Below are positions 26,331 through 37,230 of a DNA stretch of 47,618 nucleotides, one piece after another. Source of the DNA: Streptomyces albicerus (GTDB lineage: Bacteria; Actinomycetota; Actinomycetes; Streptomycetales; Streptomycetaceae); the NCBI RefSeq assembly GCF_008905045.1, contig NZ_VWMY01000073.1:1-47618 (forward strand), given 5' to 3'. The notes under the pieces are model-generated. The model had not been told where the DNA came from, did not search any database, and saw only the letters and a list, made by a program, of their open reading frames with translations. The first letter of the stretch is position 1; the number at the start of each line of letters is the position of its first letter. The translations under genes and the position numbers were made by a program.

Positions 26331-28118
26331 TTACTTCTTCAGGCCCAGGTTCACGAAGTCGTACTGACCGCTGTAGTTGTCGGTCGTGTAGACGTTCGCG
26401 AGACGGTTGGAGCGCCAGTTGATGAACTTCTCGAAGACGAAGGGCAGGTAGTAACCGCCCTCCATGACCTTGTGGTTGATCTCCGTGGAGATCTCGGTCT
26501 TCTTCGCCTCGTCCAGCTCCGTGACGTAGTCGTCGAAGAGGCCGTCGATCGTCTTGTCCTTGATCAGGGCGAAGTTGTTGTTGCCGCTCTCAAGGATGTA
26601 CTTGCCGCTCCACAGGGGCAGACCGTAGCCCTGGACGGTCGGGAAGTCCGGGCCCCAGCCCATGATGATGATGCCGTAGTTCTTCTTCTTGACGTTCTCG
26701 GGGCTACCGATGATGCCGGTGGTCTGCGCACCGTCGAACTGGTCGATCTCGACGTCGATGCCGACCTTCTTCAGCGAGGCCTGGAGGGACTCGGCGGTGG
26801 CCACCTCGACCGGCTTGTTGTTGCGGACCGCGATGGTGGTCTTGAAGCCGTTGGGCTGACCGCAGGCCTTCAGCTCTTCCTTGGCCTTGGCGGCGTTGCC
26901 GTTCTTGTTCGTCGTGGCCGACTCGTACGGGTCGTACTTCTGGCCCTCGGAGCCCGGCACGGACGGCGGCAGCATGTTGGTGCCGATGTCACCACCGGCG
27001 ACCGGGCCACCACGTGCGGTCTGCAGCGACTCGTGGTCGGCGCCGTAGATCACGGCCTTGCGGCAGTGGATGTTGTCGAACGGCTTGACGCTCTGCGGGA
27101 AGACCGCGTAGCGGATGTAGCCGGAGACCGGGTTGTCCAGGTTGCCCTTGTGCTGCTTCAGGGCGGTGGTGCGGCCCTGCGGGGACAGACCGGTCTGGCC
27201 GATGTCCAGGTCGTAGTCGCCGTTGATCAGACGCTGGTCCATGTCATTGGCGTTGGTGAACAGCGTCAGCGAGATCTTGTCCGGGTACGCCTTGCGGATC
27301 GGGTCCGAGGACTGCTTCCAGTTCTCGTTGCGGACCAGGACCAGCTTCTTGTTCGGCGTGTACGACTGGAACTTGTACGGGCCGGAGGAGAAGGGCTTCA
27401 GGCCGTACTTGGACTTGGTGTCCTTGTCCTGGCGGACCGGGGCCGCCGAGGCGAGCCCGAGGATGTCCTCGAAGTCCGAGTTCGCCGCGGGCAGCTTGAA
27501 GACGATGGTCTTGTCGTCCGGGGTCTCGATCGCCTTCAGCCCCAGCTTGTCCGCGGACTTGTCCTTGTACGGGCCCGGGTACTCGCCCTTGGGGTCGAGC
27601 ACGTCCTTCAGGTAGACCGGACCGCCGGACAGGACGTCCTGCGCCCACACGCGCTCGATGCCGTACTTGACGTCCTTGGAGGTGATGGGCTTGCCATCCT
27701 CCCAGGTGACACCGTCACGCAGCGTGTACGTGTAGGTCTTGCCGTCGTCGGAGATCTTCGCCGTGCTGGTGGCGAGGTCCGGAGTGACCTCGGCGCCCTT
27801 GGCTCCGGGCTCCGCCTTGCCGGTCACCAGTGTGCGGCTGTAGTACCGCATGAAGTTCCAGGCGAAGCCGTAGTAGCCGCGCGTGGTGTCCCACGAGTCG
27901 GCGTCCTGGGCGCCGGCGAACTTCAGCTCGCCGCCCTTCTTGGCGAGGGAGGCCTGCGCGACCTTGTTGTTCGCGGCGTTGAAGCCGGCCGCGCCGCTCT
28001 TCGAACCGCCGTCGTCGTCGTTGCCGCCGCCGCACGCCGCCGTGGACAGCAGCGCAGCGACCACGGCTGCGGCGGCCGCAGCTTGCTTGCGCCGCCCTGT
28101 GGTGCGTTGGGTAGTCAC
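26331..28118 (-). CDS. Oligopeptide ABC transporter substrate-binding lipoprotein
   Basis: A 595-aa SBP_bac_5 (OppA/DppA) protein that captures peptides outside the membrane. The N-terminus is a lipoprotein signal: basic TTQRTTGRRK, hydrophobic AAAAAAVVAALLSTAA, then cysteine in STAACGGG. The mature part has the SBP_5 fold with YTYTLRDGVTWEDGKP and YGIERV. The GTG at 28116-28118 has GGAGG 6 nt upstream. It is second in the operon and is flanked by stem-loops (28141-28163 and 26236-26270). From memory the corresponding S. coelicolor cluster is SCO5476-5480, distinct from bldK. Confidence 0.94.
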   Translation of the reverse strand: MTTQRTTGRRKQAAAAAAVVAALLSTAACGGGNDDDGGSKSGAAGFNAANNKVAQASLAKKGGELKFAGAQDADSWDTTRGYYGFAWNFMRYYSRTLVTGKAEPGAKGAEVTPDLATSTAKISDDGKTYTYTLRDGVTWEDGKPITSKDVKYGIERVWAQDVLSGGPVYLKDVLDPKGEYPGPYKDKSADKLGLKAIETPDDKTIVFKLPAANSDFEDILGLASAAPVRQDKDTKSKYGLKPFSSGPYKFQSYTPNKKLVLVRNENWKQSSDPIRKAYPDKISLTLFTNANDMDQRLINGDYDLDIGQTGLSPQGRTTALKQHKGNLDNPVSGYIRYAVFPQSVKPFDNIHCRKAVIYGADHESLQTARGGPVAGGDIGTNMLPPSVPGSEGQKYDPYESATTNKNGNAAKAKEELKACGQPNGFKTTIAVRNNKPVEVATAESLQASLKKVGIDVEIDQFDGAQTTGIIGSPENVKKKNYGIIIMGWGPDFPTVQGYGLPLWSGKYILESGNNNFALIKDKTIDGLFDDYVTELDEAKKTEISTEINHKVMEGGYYLPFVFEKFINWRSNRLANVYTTDNYSGQYDFVNLGLKK

Positions 28119-28140
28119 TCGGATCCTCCGTGTGTGTAGC

Positions 28141-28163
28141 GGCCCGTCGACAGATGACGGGCC
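28141..28163 (-). promoter_or_regulatory. Stem-loop between permease and binding-protein genes
   Basis: A perfect 8-bp stem GGCCCGTC/GACGGGCC with a 7-nt loop sits in the 61-bp gap upstream of the binding-protein start. It could be an attenuator or a 5' stabiliser of the processed mRNA. Confidence 0.55.
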
Positions 28164-28179
28164 CTGGGGGTACGGCAGT

Positions 28180-29193
28180 TCAGCGAGAACCCTTCGGGTC
28201 GAGCGCATCGCGTACGCCGTCGCCGAAGAGGTTGAAGGAGAGCACGGTGATGAAGATCGCTACGCCCGGGATCACCATGTACATGGGATCCGAGTCGTAG
28301 TAGTCGATCGCGGAGGAGAGCATCTGTCCCCATGAGGCCGTGGGGGGCTTGACGCCCACGCCCAGGAAGCTGAGCGCCGCCTCGGTGAGGATGTTCGTCG
28401 GGATCATCATCGTCGTGTACACGATGATGGGCGCGACGAGGTTGGGCAGCAGCTCCTTGAACAGGATGTAGAACCGCCCTGCCCCGAGGCTGCGCGCCGC
28501 CTCCACGTACTCGCGCTCGCGCAGGGACAGCGTCTGGCCCCGCACCACACGGCCGACATAGGGCCAGCCGAAGAAGCCGATCACCAGGATCATGACGAAC
28601 AGGCGTACGCCCGTGCCCGTCAGGCCCAGCATCTCGTTCGGCATGACCGAGACCAGCGCGATGATGAAGAGCAGCTGCGGGAAGGCCAGCAGACCGTCCA
28701 TCACCCGGCTGATGATCGCGTCCACCCAGCCGCCGAAGTAGCCGGCGAGCACACCGAGGATCGTGCCGAGCACCACCGCGACCAGGGCCGACAGGAAGCC
28801 GACCAGGAGCGAGACCCGGGCGCCGTAGACGATCCGGGCGAAGATGTCGCGGCCGCTGACCGGCTCGACGCCGAGCAGGTGGTCCCCGCTGATACCGCCC
28901 CAGGACCCCGTGGGGGTCGAGAAGAGCGGGTCGATCAGGTCCTCGTGGTGGGTCTCGGGGTCCTGTCCGACCAGGTTCGTGATCACGGGCGCGAGCAGCG
29001 CGATCGCGATCAGCACGAGCACGACGACGCCACCCGTCAGGGCCAGCTTGTCCCGCTTGAGACGCTCCCAGGCAATGCGGCCGAGGGAACGTCCTTGTAC
29101 CGCCTTCGCCTCGGCGGAACCGGCGACGAGCGCCGCCTCCTCGGCCGCGCTCGGGGCGGCTTCGGCCGTCGGCTCGTGCAATGGTGCCGTCAT
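28180..29193 (-). CDS. Oligopeptide ABC transporter permease (OppC/DppC type)
   Basis: A 337-aa permease with a ~40-residue Ala/Glu-rich cytoplasmic N-terminus, then the OppC N-terminal segment (WERLKRDKLALTGGVVVLVL) and five or six helices. The EAA loop reads YVEAARSLGAGRFYILFKEL. It pairs with the OppB-type permease in the same operon. ATG at 29191-29193 is chosen; AGGGG lies ~12 nt upstream. It is the first gene of the operon, so the operon promoter should lie in 29194-29524. Confidence 0.93.
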   Translation of the reverse strand: MTAPLHEPTAEAAPSAAEEAALVAGSAEAKAVQGRSLGRIAWERLKRDKLALTGGVVVLVLIAIALLAPVITNLVGQDPETHHEDLIDPLFSTPTGSWGGISGDHLLGVEPVSGRDIFARIVYGARVSLLVGFLSALVAVVLGTILGVLAGYFGGWVDAIISRVMDGLLAFPQLLFIIALVSVMPNEMLGLTGTGVRLFVMILVIGFFGWPYVGRVVRGQTLSLREREYVEAARSLGAGRFYILFKELLPNLVAPIIVYTTMMIPTNILTEAALSFLGVGVKPPTASWGQMLSSAIDYYDSDPMYMVIPGVAIFITVLSFNLFGDGVRDALDPKGSR

Positions 29194-29607
29194 CGTGGCA
29201 GGGACCCCTCTCAACCGGCGGTAGCCGGCCCACACGTGCCGCTGTAGCGGCGTGATCAGTCCGTTGTACACGGGGGCGAAACCCCCTGGACCGGGAGTCT
29301 TCAACGCCTCAGCGATCTGTTGCCAGACTTGACGGTGAATGGATGCGCAAACGTGATGCTGTCTGGGGGGTTCCGTTATCCGAACGCCGGGTAACGGGGG
29401 TCGGACGCGGGACACTTGGGGCGGAAGGGGCCTTGCATCCCATTTACCCGCGTAGATCAGGACATTCCACCCGAGGTTGATACGGGAGAGGAAGCGGGTG
29501 CTCCACGGGATGGACGCGGGCGGGCTCGATTGGTCTCAACCGCAGACTCGGATGATCTCAACCGCAGGCTCGGATGGTCTCAGTCGCGGACCCGGATGGT
29601 CTCCGTC
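29194..29607. other. 414-bp intergenic region upstream of the peptide transporter operon
   Basis: It holds the presumed operon promoter, an inverted repeat (CCGTTATCC at 29373-29381 against GGGTAACGG at 29389-29397, one G-T pair) that could be an operator or a terminator for the upstream sseB gene, and a 22-bp tandem array near 29525-29612. No convincing -10/-35 pair or coding region was identified. Confidence 0.5.
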
Positions 29608-29612
29608 TCAGT
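29525..29612 (-). repeat. 22-bp tandem repeat across the first sseB stop codon
   Basis: Four units of 22 bp (29525-29546, 29547-29568, 29569-29590, 29591-29612). On the plus strand they share CTCGGATGRTCTCA. The TGA stop (29608-29610) is in the last unit. The period equals that of the 17100-17200 array but the sequence is unrelated. Confidence 0.85.
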
Positions 29613-30399
29613 ACGTGCCCGGGAACCCGTATCCGCCGGCCGCCGGCGCCTGGGCCGGCGCCGCGTGCGCCTCCCGGTCGTAGAACGGCCGCGCGTTGAC
29701 TCGCAGCCACAGGGCCACCGGGTCGTACTCGTCGGACATCGCGACCGTCGACACCGGAAGGCCGTCCGGCACCGCGCCGATGGACTGCTGCATCATCGCC
29801 CGTACCGAGTCCACGGCGGGCGGGCTGGTGTCGTACACATCGAGCCCGATGGCGAGATACGGTGCGCCGAGCGCGGGCTGCACCCAGGCGCGGCGCAGCG
29901 AGCGGACGGCGGCGGTCCGATGCGCGTTCTGTGTGAGCAGGGCGTAGAACTGCGGGATCTCGATGCCCGGCTCGGACAGCCGGAGCGGGCCCGCGGGCTG
30001 CCGCTCGAGGCCGGTGGCGATCCGGCGCAGATCCAGCCAGGGGATGCCGACGCCGCCGCCCGGCGCGTGCGGGTTCAGCCAGAGGCCGTAGTGGTCGGGG
30101 TAGAGGGTGCGGGCGACGTCGAGTCCGTCGACCACCTCGTACGAACGGTTCCAGCCGCTGGCCGAGAGCTCCTGGGCGGAGGTCACACAGGGTGCGTAGC
30201 CGAAGCCGTCCACCTCCATGTTCCCGTACTGGGCGTCGGGCGAGCCGGCCTGGCCGTGCCAGAGCAGCATCCAGACCTGGCCGGACGACGGGGTCGCGAG
30301 GGCACGCAGGAGCGCCTCGTAGGCGTCGTAACGCCCGGGCGTCACTTGGCGCAGCATGTGCTCGACCTGCCCGGCCGCGGCCGTGCCCGACGCGCTCAC
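29608..30399 (-). CDS. SseB-family protein, paralogue 1
   Basis: A 263-aa SseB-like protein. In E. coli SseB was named for enhanced serine sensitivity; the molecular role is not known. This copy has the family core in VWMLLWHGQAG and YALLTQNAHRTAAVRSLRRAW, and a C-terminal segment PVALWLRVNARPFYDREAH that closely matches the C-terminus of the next upstream paralogue. A ~20-residue Ala/Gly/Pro-rich tail follows. The GTG at 30397-30399 sits just after GCGGTAGAAG. It lies near the glycine/serine catabolic genes. Its stop is within a 22-bp tandem array. Confidence 0.82.
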   Translation of the reverse strand: MSASGTAAAGQVEHMLRQVTPGRYDAYEALLRALATPSSGQVWMLLWHGQAGSPDAQYGNMEVDGFGYAPCVTSAQELSASGWNRSYEVVDGLDVARTLYPDHYGLWLNPHAPGGGVGIPWLDLRRIATGLERQPAGPLRLSEPGIEIPQFYALLTQNAHRTAAVRSLRRAWVQPALGAPYLAIGLDVYDTSPPAVDSVRAMMQQSIGAVPDGLPVSTVAMSDEYDPVALWLRVNARPFYDREAHAAPAQAPAAGGYGFPGTY

Positions 30400-30601
30400 C
30401 TTCTACCGCCCCTTCGCGACATCCCTGACATACGGGTTCCATTCGTCCGGGGTGCGGCGCTCACTTGAACGTGGCACGACCCCGACCGAGCCATGAAACC
30501 AGCTTAAGTGGCGATCCCGACAGCACCGTTGCGCTCCGCTGGGAAAGGTGGTGAGAGCTCGGGGCTTTCTGCCCGTGGGGAGCTGCGGGTTCGTTGTGGT
30601 T

Positions 30602-30635
30602 GAGCGCGCCGTTCCCCGCGCCCCTTCGGGGCGCG
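30602..30635. repeat. Palindromic intergenic repeat, GTTCCCCGCGCCCC family, copy 2
   Basis: GTTCCCCGCGCCCCTTCGGGGCGCG folds into a stem of about 8 bp (30617-30624 with 30628-30635); I give it in parts as GTTCCCCGCGCCCC plus TTC plus GGGGCGCG. It lies 20 bp after the second sseB stop and is a likely terminator. Confidence 0.75.
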
Positions 30636-30655
30636 TCCCAGTGGGGCGGTGGTGG

Positions 30656-31447
30656 CTAGTGGGGGTGGTTGTAGAAAGGGCGTACCTGGGCTCGTAGCCA
30701 GTCGCCCACCGGGTCCTGGGCCACGTCCAGGAAGACGACGTTCACCGGGTGGTGGACGGGGGCCCGGCCCAGGGCTCGGGCGACGGCGTCCAGCGGGAGG
30801 GTGCGGGCGTCGTCGTGCCAGTGGGTCAGTTCGACGCCGATGAACATCACGGGGGTGCCGCCCTCGATGCTCGCCAGGCAGCGGCGGGCGCTGCGTACGA
30901 CCCCGGTCGCGTCGAACTCCGCGGCGGCCGCGGACAGGAAGTCCACCGGGTCGTCCTGCCAGTCGGGCTGGAAGAGGCGTACCCGGCCGCCGCTCGCGGG
31001 GCCGTCCAGTTCGGTCCGGCCCGCCCGGCACAGCTCGGCGACGGCGGGCGGCGGCAGCGGCACGCCGACCGTGCCGTCCGGGTTCACCACGATGCCCACC
31101 TGGGGCGGCAGACCGCGCGCGAACTCGACGGCGGGCGCCACCGTGTACGACATGTGGTCGCCGACGACCTGGCGGAACTGCTGCTCCGAGCTGAAGACCG
31201 GCACGTACGCCTGTCCGCCGAGCTCCATCGTGGCCAGGTCGAGCGGGCCGCTGTGCGGGCCGCCGCCCCCGGGCAGCGGCACCCAGACGAAGCTGCGGCC
31301 CAGGACCTCCACGATCCGGAATCCCGCTGAAGGCGAGGCGGCCGCACCCAGGGACGCGGCCAGCACCTCCTCCAACTCGTTGCCGGGCCAGCCGACATGG
31401 GGGTGCGGGTGTGCCTGTGCCGGAATGTCCTGTGCCGGGAAGTCCAT
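30656..31447 (-). CDS. SseB-family protein, paralogue 2
   Basis: A 263-aa protein with the SseB N-terminal fold (LDLATMELGGQAYVPVFSS, FRQVVGD) and the SseB C-terminal extension ending DWLRAQVRPFYNHPH. That ending aligns with WLRVNARPFYDREAH of paralogue 1, so the two arose by duplication and kept equal length (263 aa each). The ATG at 31445-31447 follows GGCGGTAGAGAG; the GCGGTAGA leader is shared with paralogue 1. The pair sits between the peptide transporter and the P-loop protein. Confidence 0.82.
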   Translation of the reverse strand: MDFPAQDIPAQAHPHPHVGWPGNELEEVLAASLGAAASPSAGFRIVEVLGRSFVWVPLPGGGGPHSGPLDLATMELGGQAYVPVFSSEQQFRQVVGDHMSYTVAPAVEFARGLPPQVGIVVNPDGTVGVPLPPPAVAELCRAGRTELDGPASGGRVRLFQPDWQDDPVDFLSAAAAEFDATGVVRSARRCLASIEGGTPVMFIGVELTHWHDDARTLPLDAVARALGRAPVHHPVNVVFLDVAQDPVGDWLRAQVRPFYNHPH

Positions 31448-31510
31448 CTCTCTACCGCCTGCTCGAACCGCCTTTGCGGGTAATGAGATTACGCGTACGC
31501 GCCGTCAGCT

Positions 31511-31570
31511 GCCGAAACCTCCGTGGCCGAGGCCTCAGCCGCCGAAGCCTCAGTCGCCGAAGTCGATCCG
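31511..31570 (-). repeat. 15-bp tandem repeat across the P-loop gene stop codon
   Basis: Four units (31511-31525, 31526-31540, 31541-31555, 31556-31570), on the plus strand GCCGAAGCCTCAGTC and variants. The unit is a multiple of three. It starts within the last codons (RIDFGD) and continues past the TGA (31550-31552). Confidence 0.85.
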
Positions 31571-32218
31571 CCGCAGCACGTCCGCCGCGGTCCGGTCGAT
31601 GAGGACCGCCGAGCCGCAGCCCTCCGGCAGATCACCCTTCTCCACGGAGCGCAGCAGCCGGGCGACCGCGCCGCGGTGCCGCGCGAACGCGTACCGCGAG
31701 ACGCCGCGGCCGCGCTCGCGCTGGCCGTCCAGGGCCGTGCCGGGGTCGACGTCGAGGAGCAGCAGGTGCAGCGTGCCGCCGCGGCGCCGGGCGTCCCGGG
31801 CGAGCCAGCTGCGCACCCAGGCCTGCGTACCGCAGTCGTGCACGACGACGCCCTCGCCAGAGCGCAGGGCCCGGCGCAGGCCCGCGTAGTGCGCGACGCG
31901 GACGAGGGGGCGGTAGACCGCGTACGGCAGGAAGCGGGCCAGGCGGCCGTCCCAGCGGTCGCGGGTGTCCTGGGAGTCGATGCGGCGGCCGGTCACCGCC
32001 CGGCGCATCAGGGTCGACTTGCCGCTGCCGGGCAGGCCCGTGACCACGACCAGGTCGGCCGCGCCGAAGTGGAGGCCGTGCGGGCTGCATCCCGCGCGGT
32101 CCCGCAGATCGCGGACGACGGGCGCCGGAAGCGGGCCGCACGCCTCCCTGGCCGGGACAGTGGGCTGCTTGGGCAGCGCGATACCCGCGCTCGTCGCGTA
32201 CGCCGTGGTCCTGTTCAC
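31550..32218 (-). CDS. Small P-loop kinase/ATPase (AAA_33-like)
   Basis: A 222-aa P-loop protein with Walker A GLPGSGKST (61-69), a downstream acidic strand LLLLDVDPGTAL, and an RQRERGRGVSRYAFARHR-like arginine cluster typical of small nucleoside, zeta-toxin-like or AAA_33 kinases. The substrate is unknown. The GTG at 32216-32218 is preferred because GGGGAGG lies about 10 nt upstream and the conserved-looking sequence starts at TTAYATSAG. ATGs farther upstream (32236, 32311) lack ribosome binding sites. It is divergent from the glycine riboswitch and gcvT, so it shares that intergenic region, and it is 102 bp upstream of sseB paralogue 2 on the same strand. Confidence 0.8.
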   Translation of the reverse strand: MNRTTAYATSAGIALPKQPTVPAREACGPLPAPVVRDLRDRAGCSPHGLHFGAADLVVVTGLPGSGKSTLMRRAVTGRRIDSQDTRDRWDGRLARFLPYAVYRPLVRVAHYAGLRRALRSGEGVVVHDCGTQAWVRSWLARDARRRGGTLHLLLLDVDPGTALDGQRERGRGVSRYAFARHRGAVARLLRSVEKGDLPEGCGSAVLIDRTAADVLRRIDFGD

Positions 32219-32462
32219 CCTGATCGTCCTCCCCATGGGGTCGGGAGACCCATCCCCGTCGAGTGTAAAGAGAAGGTAATGCGCGAGACCCCTCGTTTCT
32301 GTTCTTGTCATGCCACAGCCCCGTCACAGATCACTGTGGGTACCTGTGGACCCTGCGCGACCCCTGTGCGGCCCCTGTGCGGCTGTGTGCGGACTCCCCT
32401 GCCGTGCCGTCCCGATGCGTGCAATGATGTGCGCGCCAACTGCATACCGGCCGCTTGAATCC

Positions 32463-32697
32463 GCGCGGGAGAGTTCCGGGTACGTGTACACGCAGGTGTA
32501 CGAGTGTCCGGGCGCCGAAGGAGCAAGTCCCTCCCTTGAATCTCTCAGGCCCCATTACCGCGCGGGCGAGGCACATCTGAAAAGCGAGCCGCTGACCAGT
32601 GGCTCCACCCAAGGTGCAAACCATTGACCACTCCCTTTACGGGTGGTCATGGCGAACCTCTCAGGTTCCGATGACAGATGGGGAGGAACGACCTCGC
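32463..32697 (+). ncRNA. Tandem glycine riboswitch upstream of gcvT
   Basis: Two aptamers precede gcvT. Aptamer 1 (~32463-32585) has GCGGGAGAG, GGCGCCGAAGGAGCAA and CTCTCAGG. Aptamer 2 (~32586-32697) has CACCCAAGGTGCAAACC, CTCTCAGGTTCC and GATGACAGATGGGGAGG. These are hallmark glycine-riboswitch segments in the right order. The gcvT ribosome binding site (GGGAG at 32709) follows 12 bp later. The CCCCA just after it can pair with TGGGG at the aptamer 2 end, so translational or termination control is plausible. Glycine should turn on the glycine cleavage genes. Confidence 0.92.
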
Positions 32698-32721
32698 CGT
32701 CATGCCTTGGGAGCCCCACCG

Positions 32722-33849
<1,128 letters not shown>

Positions 33850-33864
<15 letters not shown>

Positions 33865-33943
33865 ACACTGGTCCGCAGGCCCCGGACGTGACGCCGGCTC
33901 GCAAGCGCCGGAAGTGACACTCGTCGGCAGGCGTCAGAAGTGA
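33850..33943 (+). repeat. Dispersed copies of the gcvT terminal 15-mer including its stop
   Basis: AAGCGCCAGAAGTGA (33850-33864, Lys-Arg-Gln-Lys-stop) recurs as AAGCGCCGGAAGTGA (33903-33917) and AGGCGTCAGAAGTGA (33929-33943), with CAC or CC following each. The copies lie in the 154-bp gcvT-gcvH gap. Confidence 0.85.
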
Positions 33944-34018
33944 CCCTGGGCACATCCGCCCAGCTCACCAGCACTCCCCATGCATCAGCACTCCCCCGCG
34001 TACAGGAGAATTCAGGCC

Positions 34019-34396
34019 ATGAGCAACCCCCAGCAGCTGCGCTACAGCAAGGAGCACGAGTGGCTGTCGGGCGCCGAGGACGGCGTCTCGACGGTCGGCA
34101 TCACGGAGCACGCGGCGAACGCGCTCGGCGATGTCGTGTACGTCCAGCTCCCGGAGGTGGGCGACACGGTGACCGCGGGCGAGACCTGCGGTGAGCTGGA
34201 GTCGACCAAGTCGGTGAGCGACCTGTACTCGCCCGTGACGGGCGAGGTCACCGAGATCAACCAGGACGTGGTGGACGACCCCGCGCTGGTGAACACCGCC
34301 CCCTTCGAGGGCGGCTGGCTGTTCAAGGTCCGGGTCGCGGAGGAGCCGAAGGACCTGCTCTCCGCGGACGAGTACACCGAATTCTCCGGCTCCTAA
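34019..34396 (+). CDS. gcvH: Glycine cleavage system H-protein
   Basis: The H-protein carries the aminomethyl group on a lipoyl arm between the P, T and L proteins. The 125-aa protein has the canonical start LRYSKEHEWL and the lipoylation site ELESTKSVSDLY with K64. The fold ends with GWLFKVRV. The ATG at 34019-34021 follows CAGGAGAATTCAGGCC; an in-frame ATG 13 codons upstream (33980) is less likely. It lies 13 bp upstream of glyA, so they are probably co-transcribed and under the glycine riboswitch. Confidence 0.97.
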   Translation: MSNPQQLRYSKEHEWLSGAEDGVSTVGITEHAANALGDVVYVQLPEVGDTVTAGETCGELESTKSVSDLYSPVTGEVTEINQDVVDDPALVNTAPFEGGWLFKVRVAEEPKDLLSADEYTEFSGS

Positions 34397-34409
34397 GGAC
34401 TCCTGACAC

Positions 34410-35687
<1,278 letters not shown>

Positions 35688-35695
35688 TTCCTTTT

Positions 35696-35737
35696 GTGGG
35701 GTGTCCCGCACACTCGTAGGTGAGCGGGACACCCCAC
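35696..35737 (+). terminator. Stem-loop between glyA and sdaA
   Basis: A perfect 14-bp stem (35696-35709 with 35724-35737, GTGGGGTGTCCCGC arm) and 14-nt loop begin 9 bp after the glyA stop and end 31 bp before the sdaA start. It may end part of the riboswitch-controlled transcript and lower sdaA expression. Confidence 0.8.
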
Positions 35738-35768
35738 GCCCTGCACCACCCCGTATTGAGGAGTCCCC

Positions 35769-37136
35769 GTGGCCATCTCGGTCTTCGACCTGTTCTCGAT
35801 CGGCATCGGCCCGTCCAGCTCCCACACGGTCGGCCCGATGCGTGCGGCGCGGATGTTCGCGCGCCGCCTCCGGAGCGAGGACGTGCTGGCCTCGGCGTCC
35901 TCGATACGCGCGGAGCTGTACGGCTCACTGGGCGCGACCGGGCACGGGCACGGGACGCCCAAGGCGGTGCTGCTCGGCCTGGAGGGCGCCTCGCCGCGGA
36001 CGGTGGACGTGGAGGGTGCCGACGACCGGGTCGAACAGATCAAGTCGTCCGGCCGCATCGCCCTGCTCGGCGAGCACGAGATCGACTTCTCCTTCTCCGA
36101 CGATCTGGTCCTGCACCGCCGCAAGACGCTGCCGTACCACGCGAACGGCATGACGCTGTGGGCGTACGACGCCTCGGGTGCCGAACTGCTGTCGAAGACG
36201 TACTACTCGGTGGGCGGCGGCTTCGTCGTCGACGAGGACGCGGTGGGCGCCGACCGCATCAAACTGGACGACACGGTCCTCAAGTACCCCTTCCGCACGG
36301 GCGACGAGCTGCTCCGGCTGACGCGCGAGACGGGCCTGTCCATCTCCGCCCTGATGCTGGAGAACGAGCGGGCCTGGCGCACAGAGGAGGAGATCCGCGA
36401 GGGGCTCCTCGCCATCTGGCGGGTGATGCAGGCGTGCGTCTCGCGCGGCATGTCCCGCGAGGGCATCCTGCCCGGCGGCCTCAGGGTCCGCCGCCGCGCC
36501 GCCGTATCGGCCCGCCAACTGCGCGCCGAGGGCGACCCGTTGGCCCACGCGATGGAGTGGATCACGCTGTACGCGATGGCGGTGAACGAGGAGAACGCGG
36601 CGGGCGGCCGCGTTGTCACGGCCCCCACGAACGGCGCGGCGGGCATCATCCCGGCGGTCCTGCACTACTACATCAACTTCGTGCCGGGCGCCGATGAGGA
36701 GGGAGTCGTACGCTTCCTGCTCGCGGCCGGCGCGATCGGCATGCTCTTCAAGGAGAACGCCTCCATCTCCGGCGCGGAGGTCGGCTGCCAGGGTGAGGTC
36801 GGCTCGGCCTGCTCGATGGCCGCCGGCGCCCTCGCCGAGGTCCTCGGCGGCAGCCCCGAACAGGTCGAGAACGCCGCCGAGATCGGCATGGAACACAACC
36901 TCGGCCTCACCTGCGACCCGGTCGGCGGCCTCGTCCAGATCCCCTGCATCGAACGCAACGGCATGGCCGCCGTCAAGGCCGTGACCGCGGCGAAGATGGC
37001 GATGCGCGGCGACGGCTCCCACAAGGTGTCCCTCGACAAGGTCATCAAGACGATGAAGGAAACGGGCGCGGACATGAGCGTCAAGTACAAGGAGACCGCT
37101 CGGGGCGGGCTGGCGGTGAACATCATCGAGTGCTGA
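35769..37136 (+). CDS. sdaA: L-serine ammonia-lyase (single-chain, Fe-S)
   Basis: It deaminates L-serine to pyruvate and ammonia with a catalytic 4Fe-4S cluster. The 455-aa protein fuses the beta domain (~1-160, with GIGPSSSHTVGPM at 13-25) and the alpha domain (~190-455). Cluster cysteines are in GCQGEVGSACSMAAG and LTCDPVGGLVQIPCIERN. The GTG at 35769-35771 has GAGGAG 6 nt upstream. Downstream of gcvT, gcvH and glyA, it completes a path from glycine through serine to pyruvate. Confidence 0.97.
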   Translation: MAISVFDLFSIGIGPSSSHTVGPMRAARMFARRLRSEDVLASASSIRAELYGSLGATGHGHGTPKAVLLGLEGASPRTVDVEGADDRVEQIKSSGRIALLGEHEIDFSFSDDLVLHRRKTLPYHANGMTLWAYDASGAELLSKTYYSVGGGFVVDEDAVGADRIKLDDTVLKYPFRTGDELLRLTRETGLSISALMLENERAWRTEEEIREGLLAIWRVMQACVSRGMSREGILPGGLRVRRRAAVSARQLRAEGDPLAHAMEWITLYAMAVNEENAAGGRVVTAPTNGAAGIIPAVLHYYINFVPGADEEGVVRFLLAAGAIGMLFKENASISGAEVGCQGEVGSACSMAAGALAEVLGGSPEQVENAAEIGMEHNLGLTCDPVGGLVQIPCIERNGMAAVKAVTAAKMAMRGDGSHKVSLDKVIKTMKETGADMSVKYKETARGGLAVNIIEC

Positions 37137-37230
37137 GGGTGAGGCGGACGAAGTGAGGGAAGATCAAAGGTAGTTGCCCCCACAAGCACCACGGTGCACC
37201 GTCCCCCCACCACCGCACGGAGGAACCACC

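Noticed and set aside
32599..32721. N-terminal extension of GcvT from upstream ATG codons
   Set aside because: These codons lie inside the second glycine aptamer. The ATG at 32722 has a ribosome binding site and matches the family start.
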